Position numbers and translations under genes: made by a program. This document shows, piece after piece, positions 16,581 through 24,839 of a stretch of 64,000 nucleotides of DNA (positions within the stretch are counted from its first letter, which is position 1; every line of letters begins with the position of its first letter). The stretch is from Marinobacter sediminum (GTDB lineage: Bacteria; Pseudomonadota; Gammaproteobacteria; Pseudomonadales; Oleiphilaceae). A model generated the notes under the pieces. It worked only from the letters and a program-made list of their open reading frames with translations, had not been told where the DNA came from and did no database searches. Where the stretch lies: assembly GCF_023657445.1 (NCBI RefSeq), contig NZ_JAGTWY010000001.1, positions 2,356,001 through 2,420,000 on the forward strand, written 5' to 3'.

Positions 16581-16757
16581 CGTGCACTCCATGATTACCC
16601 GCCAAGAAACCTCCGGGCTCAACCGACGACACCCCCTCAAAGCCCCATGACCGACTGGTTCAGGCCAATGTCTGAAACGTGTCACGTCTGCGCTCCGGCT
16701 GCTTTGCGTCCCGGCAAACAATCATAACGACGTATATCAGCATCAGGAGTTATTCCC

Positions 16758-17027
16758 ATGAAACGTACACCGTTTATTGCCACCCTCGTTCTGCTGTTCA
16801 GCCTGGTTACCGGTTTTGCCCATGCCGAGCCGGCTGCCGTGAACATCAATACGGCCGACGTGGTAACCCTTGCCGATCTGAACGGTATTGGCCAGAGCAA
16901 GGCCGAGGCTATCGTTGCCTACCGTGAAGCCAATGGCCCGTTCCAGGCGCCCCAGGACCTGACCAATGTAAAAGGTATTGGCGACCGCACGGTCGAGAAA
17001 AACGCCGACCGCCTGACCGTCAAGTAA
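16758..17027 (+). CDS. ComEA-like helix-hairpin-helix protein
   Basis: This 89-residue exported protein has a signal peptide (residues 1-23, ending GFAHAE) followed by two helix-hairpin-helix motifs: VNINTADVVTLADLNGIGQS and LTNVKGIGDRTVEKN. Proteins of this size and fold bind DNA in the periplasm; the ComEA branch works in natural transformation. No membrane anchor remains after cleavage, unlike Gram-positive ComEA. CAGGAG precedes the ATG. The GGA-rich RNA gene lies just upstream. Confidence 0.9.
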   Translation: MKRTPFIATLVLLFSLVTGFAHAEPAAVNINTADVVTLADLNGIGQSKAEAIVAYREANGPFQAPQDLTNVKGIGDRTVEKNADRLTVK

Positions 17028-17035
17028 GCCTTTTC

Positions 17036-17058
17036 GGCAGCGGCACCCTGCCGCTGCC
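17036..17058 (+). terminator. Hairpin after the ComEA-like gene
   Basis: A 9-bp stem GGCAGCGGC / GCCGCTGCC with a 5-base loop begins 8 bases after the stop codon. Only a weak pyrimidine tract follows. Confidence 0.55.
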
Positions 17059-17158
17059 CACTCTTCCGGAATTTACCCTAAAAGTCGGCTGGCAACGCCT
17101 CTCTACTCACCCTATTATTGGTGCATAAAAACACCGATTGGCTCGAGCGGCGGCAACT

Positions 17159-17938
17159 ATGGTTGATCCCATCAAGGTTTATCCACCCAAACCTTCCAAA
17201 GTCTATTTCTATGGCACCTGTCTGGTAGACATGTTCTACCCGGATGCAGGCATGGCCGGCATCCAGTTACTGGAGCGGGAGGGCATTGAAGTCATCTTTC
17301 CCGAGAACCAGACCTGCTGCGGACAGCCGGCATACACCTCCGGCTACCATGATGAGGCCCGGGCGGTGGCGAAGGCCCAGCTTGGACTGTTCCCTGAAGA
17401 CTGGCCCATTGTGGTGCCTTCCGGCTCCTGCGGCGGGATGATGCGCAAGCACTACCCCGCCCTGTTCAAGGATACCGGCGATGATGTCAAAGCCGCCGAA
17501 ATTGCCGGCCGCGTCTGGGAACTGACGGACTTCCTGCTGAACGTCTGCCACATCAAACTGGAAGACCTGGGTGAACCCACCACCGTGGCTATGCACACCT
17601 CATGCTCCGCGCGCCGGGAAATGGGCGTGGCCGAGGTAGGTCCCAAACTGCTGGGGCAGCTCAGTAACGTCAATCTGGTGGAACAGGTTCGCACCGAGGA
17701 ATGCTGTGGCTTTGGCGGCACCTTCGCCATTCGCCATCCGGAGATCTCCGGCGCCATGGTGAGCGAAAAGGTGGATGCCATTGTGGACACCGGTGCGAAA
17801 GATTTCGTAACCACCGACTGCGGCTGCCTGATGAACATTGCCGGTTACGCCGAGAAGAACCGGAAACCGCTTGAGGGCCAGCACATTCTCAGTTTCCTTT
17901 GGGAACGCACCAGCGCTAAGAAGGGGGAACGGTCATGA
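17159..17938 (+). CDS. lutA: Lactate utilization protein A, cysteine-rich CCG-domain protein
   Basis: This 259-residue subunit of the LutABC (YkgEFG/LldEFG) L-lactate oxidising complex has two cysteine-rich CCG motifs: NQTCCGQPAY near residue 52 and EECCGFGGTF near 182, the heterodisulfide-reductase-type cluster ligands. I prefer ATG at 17159 over an in-frame TTG at 17138, since the family begins close to KVYFYGTCLVD. No strong ribosome site is seen. The stop overlaps lutB by 4 bases. Upstream lies TATTAT with an imperfect ATTGGTG / CACCGAT dyad (17117-17138) that could be an operator. Confidence 0.9.
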   Translation: MVDPIKVYPPKPSKVYFYGTCLVDMFYPDAGMAGIQLLEREGIEVIFPENQTCCGQPAYTSGYHDEARAVAKAQLGLFPEDWPIVVPSGSCGGMMRKHYPALFKDTGDDVKAAEIAGRVWELTDFLLNVCHIKLEDLGEPTTVAMHTSCSARREMGVAEVGPKLLGQLSNVNLVEQVRTEECCGFGGTFAIRHPEISGAMVSEKVDAIVDTGAKDFVTTDCGCLMNIAGYAEKNRKPLEGQHILSFLWERTSAKKGERS

Positions 17939-19374
17939 GTGAGACTGCCCATCAGTCGCCCCATCACATTGACGTAAAGGAATTTCATCCTCGCGCGCAG
18001 GCTGCGATTCACAACCCGAAGATTCGCCAGAACTTCCGTAAGGCGATGGACGGGTTGATGTCCAAGCGCAAGAGCGCCTTTGAAGGCTGGGACCTGGAGA
18101 CACTGCGGGATCTGGGTGCCAACATCCGCCTGCGGGCCCTGGCCAACCTGCCGGATTTGCTGGAGCAGCTTGAGGAGAAGCTGACTGAAAACGGTATCAA
18201 GGTGCATTGGGCGCTGGACAGCGACGAAGCCTGTCGGATCGTCCGGGACATCTGCGTAGCCCGGGATGCCAAGAGCGTGATCAAGGGCAAGTCCATGGTG
18301 TCCGAGGAAATGGAGCTGAACCATTACCTTGAGGGACAGGGCATCGAGGCGCTGGAATCGGACCTTGGCGAATACATCGTGCAGCTGGCCGGAGAAACAC
18401 CGTCGCACATCATCATGCCGGCGATTCACAAGAACACCGGTGAAATCTCCGAGCTGATGCACGAGAAAACCGGTACTGACCTGTCCCACGACGTGGAGTA
18501 CCTGACCGCCGCCGCCCGCCAGCAGCTTCGTGAGAAATTCATGAACGCCGACGTGGGTGTTTCCGGCGTCAACTTTGCGGTAGCGGAAACCGGCACGCTG
18601 TGCCTGGTGGAGAACGAAGGTAACGGCCGGATGACCACCACGGTGCCGCCCTGCCATATTGCCGTAACCGGCATCGAGAAAGTCGTTCCCAACCTGGAAG
18701 ACGTCACTGCATTGATGGCCCTGCTGACCCGCTCCGCCACCGGCCAGCACATCACCACCTACTTCAACATGATCTCGGGCCCGCGCAAGGCCGATGAGAT
18801 GGACGGCCCGGAAGAAGTTCACCTGGTGCTGGTGGATAACGGCCGCTCTTCCATCTACCAGGACGATGAGCTGCTGGACACCCTGCGCTGTATCCGCTGT
18901 GGCGCCTGCATGAACCATTGCCCGGTGTATACCCGCGTGGGCGGCCATACCTACGGCACCACCTACCCGGGCCCGATCGGCAAGATTCTGATGCCGCACC
19001 TGATTGGCCTGGATGAAGGCCGGCATTTGCCCACGGCCTCCAGCCTGTGTGGCGCCTGTGGTGAAGTCTGCCCGGTGAAGATTCCCATTCCGGATTTGCT
19101 GGTGCGGTTGCGTCAGGAATCCGTTGACGGCGATAAGCTCCACCCGGCCAGAGTCACCGGCCACGGTGCCAAGCGCGGCGCGATGGAAGCCATGATCTGG
19201 AAAGGCTGGAGCTGGATGCACGCGCACCCCGGTGCCTATCGCTTCGGCACCAACATGGCCGCCCGTTTCCGTATGCTCCAGCCTGGCCAGATTGGTGGCT
19301 GGACCCAGTACCGGACGGCACCGAAGCTTGCTCCGAAAACTCTCCACGAAAAACTGAAGGAGCGCGGACAGTGA
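17935..19374 (+). CDS. lutB: Lactate utilization iron-sulfur protein B
   Basis: This 479-residue protein combines an N-terminal LUD domain (KSMVSEEMELNHYLE, AETGTLCLVENEGN) with a two-cluster ferredoxin region: C319-C322-C325-C329 (CIRCGACMNHCP) and C372-C375-C379 (CGACGEVCP). It passes electrons from lactate between the LutA and LutC subunits. It overlaps lutA (ATGA) and lutC (GTGA). The length matches the family. Confidence 0.93.
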   Translation: MSETAHQSPHHIDVKEFHPRAQAAIHNPKIRQNFRKAMDGLMSKRKSAFEGWDLETLRDLGANIRLRALANLPDLLEQLEEKLTENGIKVHWALDSDEACRIVRDICVARDAKSVIKGKSMVSEEMELNHYLEGQGIEALESDLGEYIVQLAGETPSHIIMPAIHKNTGEISELMHEKTGTDLSHDVEYLTAAARQQLREKFMNADVGVSGVNFAVAETGTLCLVENEGNGRMTTTVPPCHIAVTGIEKVVPNLEDVTALMALLTRSATGQHITTYFNMISGPRKADEMDGPEEVHLVLVDNGRSSIYQDDELLDTLRCIRCGACMNHCPVYTRVGGHTYGTTYPGPIGKILMPHLIGLDEGRHLPTASSLCGACGEVCPVKIPIPDLLVRLRQESVDGDKLHPARVTGHGAKRGAMEAMIWKGWSWMHAHPGAYRFGTNMAARFRMLQPGQIGGWTQYRTAPKLAPKTLHEKLKERGQ

Positions 19375-20027
19375 GTTCCAGAGAGACAATTTTACAGCGC
19401 CTGCGCAATCGCAGCGGGGGCGAACTGACCGCTCCGGAATGCGACTTTTCCGTCCTGAAGCGGCCGGACTGGTCCACTGCGGAGCGGGTCGACCTGTTCG
19501 AGAAAACCATTGAGTCGGTTCATGGTGAGGTGCACCGCTGCACGGAAGACAACTGGATTGACCGGCTCTCGGAACTGCTCACCACACGTGGAGCCCGTAA
19601 CCTGCTGGTGCCGAAAGAGCATGAGATCGGACTCAAGCTGAGATCGGAGGTGGAACGGGACGACCTGCCCAGCCTGTTGATCTACGACGAGCCCATTGAG
19701 AGCTGGCAGACGGCCCTGTTCAACGACGTGGACGCGAGCATTACCTCTACCCGTGGCGGAATTGCCGAAACCGGGTCCCTGATCCTTTGGCCAACCGCTG
19801 ACGAGCCACGGCTGATGAGCCTGGTACCACCAATACACGTGGCGGTGTTGTTCGCCCGGGAAATTTATACCACCTTCCACGAAGCCATGCTCGACCAGAA
19901 CTGGGGTGCTGGCATGCCAACCAATGCGCTGCTAGTATCCGGGCCTTCCAAAACCGCGGACATTGAGCAGACTCTGGCCTACGGTGTCCACGGCCCCAAA
20001 GAGCTGATTGTGTTGATTATTGAATGA
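19371..20027 (+). CDS. lutC: Lactate utilization protein C, LUD domain
   Basis: This 218-residue LUD-domain protein starts at GTG (19371-19373), overlapping the lutB stop by 4 bases. Typical motifs are ASITSTRGGIAETGSLILWP and RLMSLVPPIHV. It completes the L-lactate dehydrogenase complex. No lactate permease (LctP) or LldR lies beside it; instead an EamA transporter overlaps its 3' end. Confidence 0.9.
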   Translation: MSSRETILQRLRNRSGGELTAPECDFSVLKRPDWSTAERVDLFEKTIESVHGEVHRCTEDNWIDRLSELLTTRGARNLLVPKEHEIGLKLRSEVERDDLPSLLIYDEPIESWQTALFNDVDASITSTRGGIAETGSLILWPTADEPRLMSLVPPIHVAVLFAREIYTTFHEAMLDQNWGAGMPTNALLVSGPSKTADIEQTLAYGVHGPKELIVLIIE

Positions 20028-20977
20028 TTCGAGGTGCCCTGCTGATCGCCCTGGCAGCCCTGCTCTGGGCGACCACGGGGATCGTTGCCAAATTCCTGTT
20101 TGCCAGCACGGATCTGGAAGCCATTACCCTGGCCTTGCTGCGCCTGTCGGTGGCGCTGCCGTTCTTCTGGCTGCTGATGCGGCGGGAACAGCGACAGCTT
20201 GAACGCGCCAACCCCGGCAAGAACGTCCCCGGCAGTTCTCTTCGCAACCTTGGTTTGAAATCGCTGATTCCACTGGCGGCGCTCGGGCTGTTCCAGGCGT
20301 TTTATCAGGGCAGTTACCTGCTGGCCGTGGACCTGACCGGTGCCGGTATTGCCACGCTGATCGCCCTTTGCCTCCCGCCCGTGCTCGTGGCCATCCTCGC
20401 GGCGCCACTGCTGGGCGAAAAGCCCGGCCTGCTCACTGTGATCGCCCTGGTTGCTGCCATCGCAGGGACGGCCATGCTGGTGCTCAGTGACATGGACACC
20501 TCCGGCAGTCTGCGCCTGGCAGGCCTTCTCATGGCCCTGCTGGCCGCCGTCGTTTACACCGGGTTCACCCTGACCAGCCGCTACAGTTCGGCCGGACCGC
20601 CGGTATTTACCACGGCGTTTATCTGTTTCTTTACTGCAGCACTGATTCTGTTCCCTGTGGTGGCACTATCCGGCGGCTTTGCGGGGCTTGATACCCTGGG
20701 CATAAAGCAGTGGCTGATGGTGGTTTACATTGGCGTGGTGCCCACCTGTATTGGTTATTTGAGCTTCTTCTCGGGCATGCGGACAACACCGGCGACGCTT
20801 TCCAGCATCATCGTGACTCTGGAGCCGCTGTTTGTGGCTTTGCTGGCATGGGTCTTTCTGGGGGAAATTCTGGGGCCCACCGGGATAACCGGGGCGCTCA
20901 TTCTGACGGCTGCCGTTATCGTGGCTTCGCGTTATGGCGGGAAAGCCGGCACCGGCGCACAGGCCGATGCCGGGTAG
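20024..20977 (+). CDS. EamA/DMT-family transporter
   Basis: This 317-residue inner-membrane protein has ten hydrophobic helices in two EamA repeats (residues about 1-145 and 160-305), beginning LLIALAALLWATTGIVAKF. The loop GKNVPGSSLRN is on the cytoplasmic side between helices 2 and 3. Its ATG overlaps the lutC stop (ATGA), so it is co-translated with the lactate genes. The substrate cannot be read from sequence; a role in moving lactate or a related metabolite is an inference from context. Confidence 0.85.
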   Translation: MIRGALLIALAALLWATTGIVAKFLFASTDLEAITLALLRLSVALPFFWLLMRREQRQLERANPGKNVPGSSLRNLGLKSLIPLAALGLFQAFYQGSYLLAVDLTGAGIATLIALCLPPVLVAILAAPLLGEKPGLLTVIALVAAIAGTAMLVLSDMDTSGSLRLAGLLMALLAAVVYTGFTLTSRYSSAGPPVFTTAFICFFTAALILFPVVALSGGFAGLDTLGIKQWLMVVYIGVVPTCIGYLSFFSGMRTTPATLSSIIVTLEPLFVALLAWVFLGEILGPTGITGALILTAAVIVASRYGGKAGTGAQADAG

Positions 20978-20986
20978 TCATCGGGA

Positions 20987-21535
20987 TCAGAGATCCTTGC
21001 GCTGCTTCTGCATCATGTCCGGCTGCAGGATTTCGATCCAGTAGCCGTCCGGGTCCTTGATAAAGGCCAGACCTTTCATCTTGCCGTCGTCCGGTTTCTT
21101 CACAAAATCCACACCGAGTTTTTCAAAGCGCTCACAGGCGGTGTAAACGTCCGGTACGGCGATACCGATGTGACCGAAGCCCTGGGGCTCGTCGTTGCCA
21201 TTGTGGTAGGCAAAGTCGTCATCAGCCTCGGTGCCCCAGTTGTGGGTCAGCTCGAGCATGGCTTCGCGGCCGAACGTGAAGGTTGTGCGATGGGCTTCAT
21301 CGTTCGGGACCAGGTTGGCCTGACGATCGTCCAGATACCCGAGAAAATACAGGGTGAACTTCATTTCCGGGAAGTCGAGTTTGCGAACCAGGCGCATGCC
21401 CATCACTCGGCTGTAAAAATCCATGGAGCGCTCGGGATCTTTAATGCGCATCATGGTCTGGTTGAAGACGAAGCCTTCGGTTTCGGGAACAGGGTCTTCG
21501 TATAGGCCGGGGGCCTGCTCGAAATGCTTGGGCAT
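20987..21535 (-). CDS. gloA: Lactoylglutathione lyase (glyoxalase I)
   Basis: This 182-residue enzyme isomerises the methylglyoxal-glutathione hemithioacetal to S-lactoylglutathione. Metal ligands are visible as Q in [12 protein letters not shown] in [11 protein letters not shown] in [11 protein letters not shown] and E in GYWIEILQP. The length and the inserts place it with the longer Pseudomonas putida/eukaryotic-type GloA, usually zinc-dependent. It converges on the EamA gene with only 9 bases between. Its product D-lactate is chemically linked to the neighbouring lactate genes, but LutABC acts on L-lactate. Confidence 0.93.
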   Translation of the reverse strand: MPKHFEQAPGLYEDPVPETEGFVFNQTMMRIKDPERSMDFYSRVMGMRLVRKLDFPEMKFTLYFLGYLDDRQANLVPNDEAHRTTFTFGREAMLELTHNWGTEADDDFAYHNGNDEPQGFGHIGIAVPDVYTACERFEKLGVDFVKKPDDGKMKGLAFIKDPDGYWIEILQPDMMQKQRKDL

Positions 21536-21658
21536 GGTTGATCCCTTCTTTTTTGCAGAATTTAGTAGTTATATCTGCGTGCGTTTCAAAGGAATTTCAA
21601 GGGGGCGAAGGAAGACCCCACACCCCTGCTGTCTGAACGTGTTTGGCTGCTTTCTTAA

Positions 21659-22798
21659 TCAGGAGGCCAGTTGGTGCTCCTCACCCCGGTAATACGCTTC
21701 CACCCTCGGATTCATGATTCGCTTCCAGAGTGGCGGGATCATGGCGATGACGATCATGGCGGCGTAGCCTGCGGGCAACTGCGGGGCGATGTCGTGGTGG
21801 CGCAGTACCTGGTAACGTTTTTTGGCGTAGGCATGGTGGTCGCTGTGGCGCTGGAGGTGGAACAGGAACACGTTGGTGAGGAAGTAATTGCTGTTCCAGC
21901 TGTGCTCGGGGGCAGTGCGCTCGTAGCGGCCGTTGTCCAGTTTGCGACGGTGCAGGCCGTAGTGTTCCAGGTAGTTAACGATTTCCAGCAGGGTGAAGGC
22001 GATGAAGCTCTGGCCCAGGAAGAAGGCGGCACCTAACCAGCCAAAGGCGACGGTGAAGGCAATGCCCACCAGCGCACTGATGCTGTACCACCAGATCAGT
22101 TCGTTATGCCAGCTGAAAGCTTTTTCCCCTTTGCGCTCAAGGCGCTGAGCCTCAAGTTTCCAGGCGTTAAGGAAGTTACGCGCATAGGCCTGGGGCAGGA
22201 AGTTATAGAGGGACTGGTTGTAGCGTGAAGAGGAGGCATCTCCCGGGGTGGAAACGTGAACGTGGTGGCCACGAAGATGCTCTATCTTGAAACCGGCGTA
22301 GCACACCAGTGACAACAGAAAGCCACCGACGCGGGTTTCCAGCTTGGCGTCCTTGTGGATCAGTTCATGGGCAACGTTGATTCCCAGTCCACCGACGATG
22401 CCGATGGACAGGATCCAGCCGATGCCACCCACCAGGTTAAACGTGCCCGATGCCAGCTCCAGCATGCTCCAGACCAGCAATGCCGCAAAGCCCGCAACCC
22501 AGCCGAGTGTGATAACCCGATAGAACATCTCACCGTTCATCCGTGTTACGTCCGTGCTTTCATCGGGATTCAGCGCATCTTTGCCCAGAAGCATGTCCAG
22601 TACCGGAATGATACCGAAAACCACCACCGGAACGCCCCAGGAGAACAGGTTCACCAGATCCATGGCGTGCCCCGCTGCCAGCAACAAGGGTGGCAGAACT
22701 AACGGGAGCATGGCGATGAGGTAGCTGTACTTTTTCAGGGTCAACAGGACCCTTCTCCGGGTGGCCTCCCGATTGACGGACATCTGGCTGGCGCTCAT
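21659..22798 (-). CDS. alkB: Alkane 1-monooxygenase AlkB
   Basis: This 379-residue integral-membrane non-haem diiron enzyme hydroxylates the terminal carbon of n-alkanes. All histidine boxes are present: HELIHK (144-149), EHLRGHH (173-179), NYLEHYG (275-281) and LQRHSDHH (315-322). About six membrane helices fit the family. I start at ATG 22796-22798, with GGAGAGG five bases upstream, rather than an ATG 15 codons earlier. No rubredoxin or rubredoxin reductase is adjacent, so electron partners must be encoded elsewhere. The divergent GntR gene and an operator-like site at 22860 suggest local control, as described for alkB2 of Alcanivorax borkumensis. Confidence 0.95.
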   Translation of the reverse strand: MSASQMSVNREATRRRVLLTLKKYSYLIAMLPLVLPPLLLAAGHAMDLVNLFSWGVPVVVFGIIPVLDMLLGKDALNPDESTDVTRMNGEMFYRVITLGWVAGFAALLVWSMLELASGTFNLVGGIGWILSIGIVGGLGINVAHELIHKDAKLETRVGGFLLSLVCYAGFKIEHLRGHHVHVSTPGDASSSRYNQSLYNFLPQAYARNFLNAWKLEAQRLERKGEKAFSWHNELIWWYSISALVGIAFTVAFGWLGAAFFLGQSFIAFTLLEIVNYLEHYGLHRRKLDNGRYERTAPEHSWNSNYFLTNVFLFHLQRHSDHHAYAKKRYQVLRHHDIAPQLPAGYAAMIVIAMIPPLWKRIMNPRVEAYYRGEEHQLAS

Positions 22799-22859
22799 AA
22801 AGACCTCTCCGTGAATTCCCGGTTCTGGTGAAAAACTGCTCACCTGTTGTTTTGCATTA

Positions 22860-22870
22860 TTGTCCTACAA
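22860..22870. promoter_or_regulatory. TTGTCCTACAA operator between alkB and gntR
   Basis: The site fits the FadR-subfamily GntR consensus TNGTNNNACNA exactly. It lies inside a larger TTGCATT / AATGCAA dyad (about 22852-22875), 62 bases before the alkB start and about 180 before the divergent gntR start. Confidence 0.55.
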
Positions 22871-23048
22871 TGCAACAGTCGTCAAGAACAGGGAGAAACA
22901 TTTGTAACGACTGCAGGCATGCCTCTCGGGTCAAGGCGTTGTCGCTAACCGTCCGCGAGGCTGTGATAGACTCATTCGCACACATTCCGACGCCGGGCTG
23001 ATTCCATCTGCGGCCAGCCGGCTTGTTCGACCTGTTCAGAGAGCCTTT

Positions 23049-23708
23049 ATGGATTTTCAGGCACCCAATACCCTGGCGGAGCAGATTGCCAACTACATGG
23101 CAGAGCGGATCATGACCGGACAGATCCGGCCAGGAGAGCGTATTCAGGAAGCCACGCTCGCAACGGAGCTGAAGGTAAGCCGGGCGTCGGTGAAAGAAGC
23201 CCTGTATACCCTGGAACGCTGGCATCTGGTGGAGATCACACCACGCAAGGGCGCCTCGGCAACACGCCTGGACGCAGCTCATGCCTCCGAGCTCTACGAC
23301 GTCTACATGCATCTGTTAATGATGCTTGCCGTCCGTCTTTGCGAACGCTGGCAGGAATCGGACAGGCAGATCCTGCTGGATACAGTTGGCCAGGTGATGG
23401 AACAGATGAAAAAACCGTCGGCCGATATCACGGCTATCGTGGAGGCGAGCTTCGGGGTGATGGAAGCTTGCTGTGAGGTCGTCGGTAACCCCTACCTCAC
23501 TGAAGCATTGTCGAACTTCAAACCGGCCGTCAGCCGGGCCTATTACCTGAGCGCCGACCGGTACCGCCAGGGTCTGAACCAGACCACCCAGTTCTTTGCC
23601 CACTTGCCCCAGGCGGTTCTGGCACGGGATACCGCAAAAGCTCAGACACTGATCCGGGACTTTGCAGAACATCAGAAAGCGCTGATTCAGCAAGCCCTGG
23701 CATCATGA
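23049..23708 (+). CDS. GntR/FadR-family regulator, divergent from alkB
   Basis: This 219-residue regulator has a winged helix (residues about 5-75; MAERIMTGQIRPGERIQEA, LATELKVSRASVKEALYTLE) and an FCD-like helical domain whose metal residues are poorly kept. In Alcanivorax borkumensis a GntR regulator likewise neighbours alkB2. Control of alkB by fatty acid or acyl-CoA signals is the natural guess. The ATG follows GAGCCTTT, so the ribosome site is weak. Confidence 0.88.
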   Translation: MDFQAPNTLAEQIANYMAERIMTGQIRPGERIQEATLATELKVSRASVKEALYTLERWHLVEITPRKGASATRLDAAHASELYDVYMHLLMMLAVRLCERWQESDRQILLDTVGQVMEQMKKPSADITAIVEASFGVMEACCEVVGNPYLTEALSNFKPAVSRAYYLSADRYRQGLNQTTQFFAHLPQAVLARDTAKAQTLIRDFAEHQKALIQQALAS

Positions 23709-23780
23709 CGAATGCCGGCCACTGGACAACCGTCCGCTTATCTCCTGTAAAATGCCCGTCTTAATCCTGACGGGCAGCCC

Positions 23781-24839
23781 ATGACTGACTCTAGCGATAG
23801 CGATTATTCGAAACGGACGTCCTGGCGCAGGCTCACGATTTTCAGCCTGATCTTTATTGCCATGACGGCGGCAGGGCTTTATGCGGTCTACGACCGGTTT
23901 GCCGGGCGAAGTATTACCTTCGATCCTCAACTGATTGCCCCATCCACTCTGTTGATGGCGGGGCTTCTGCTGCTGGTGTATTTCGTTTCTGACGGGCTGC
24001 GCCTGCATTTCACACTGCGCGCCCTGGGGCACCGGCTTTCCTTCGGGGTGATCTTCCGTCTGGTTTTCATCAACCTGTTCTTTTCCAACGTCACGCCCAT
24101 GGCGACGGGCGGTGGTTTTGCGCAGATCTGGTATCTGCACCGCCACGGCGTTCCCATGGGGCGGGCCACCGCCGCCACCACTATTCGGACCGTACTGGCG
24201 GTCATTTTCATTTTCTCGCTCACGCCGATTTTCCTGCTGACACTCGATGCCCTGAAGAACCACTCCGTTACCGGCAACATCGGCGTCGCGCTGGCGATTT
24301 TCATCACCCTCTACCTGGGGTTCTTTGCCATCCTCCTGTTTCGAACCCATTGGCTGATCGGCCCCCTGAGCCGTCTGCTCAACACCCTGCACCGACTGCA
24401 CCTGATCGGCGAAAACCGGCACCAGCGCTGGCAGTTCAAGGCTCGCCGGGAAATGCTGCGTTTTTCCAGAAGCTTTGGCGACTACCTGCGTGGCCGCCCC
24501 TTGTTCGTGTTCCTTTCCATTCTTTTTACCGCAGTGTTCCTGTTGAGCCTGTTCAGCTTCCCGGCGCTGCTGATGCACAGCCTGGGTTATGACGTCGACT
24601 ATCTGATTTCCGTCGGACTGCTGGTGGTGACCACGTTTATCATGTACTTCTCGCCGACCCCGGGGGCCTCTGGCATTTCAGAGGGTGTATTCGGCAGCTT
24701 CTTTCGCGATATCCTGTCAGGAAACCACCTGGTGCTGGTGACGGTGAGCTGGCGTTTGCTCACCATTTACCTGGGCATGATTGTTGGCCTGATCGTGCTG
24801 CAGAGGGAACTCGTTAAAGACCGCAGGACACCTGGATGA
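23781..24839 (+). CDS. Lysylphosphatidylglycerol synthase-like transmembrane protein (flippase-like)
   Basis: This 352-residue protein has about eight membrane helices and matches the LPG_synthase_TM/UPF0104 family, the flippase half of MprF without its transferase. Family motifs are NLFFSNVTPMATGGGFAQIW and FSPTPGASGISEGVFG. Members move lipids or glycolipids across the inner membrane or assist glycosyltransferases. Its stop overlaps the start of the glycosyltransferase fusion gene (ATGA), so the two are a translationally coupled pair. A role in presenting or flipping the glycolipid made by that enzyme is inferred. Confidence 0.85.
   Translation: MTDSSDSDYSKRTSWRRLTIFSLIFIAMTAAGLYAVYDRFAGRSITFDPQLIAPSTLLMAGLLLLVYFVSDGLRLHFTLRALGHRLSFGVIFRLVFINLFFSNVTPMATGGGFAQIWYLHRHGVPMGRATAATTIRTVLAVIFIFSLTPIFLLTLDALKNHSVTGNIGVALAIFITLYLGFFAILLFRTHWLIGPLSRLLNTLHRLHLIGENRHQRWQFKARREMLRFSRSFGDYLRGRPLFVFLSILFTAVFLLSLFSFPALLMHSLGYDVDYLISVGLLVVTTFIMYFSPTPGASGISEGVFGSFFRDILSGNHLVLVTVSWRLLTIYLGMIVGLIVLQRELVKDRRTPG

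Noticed and set aside
16399..16650. 83-codon frame within the GGA-rich region
   Set aside because: It has no ribosome site, and the codons simply reflect repeated GGA; the RNA structure explains the region better.
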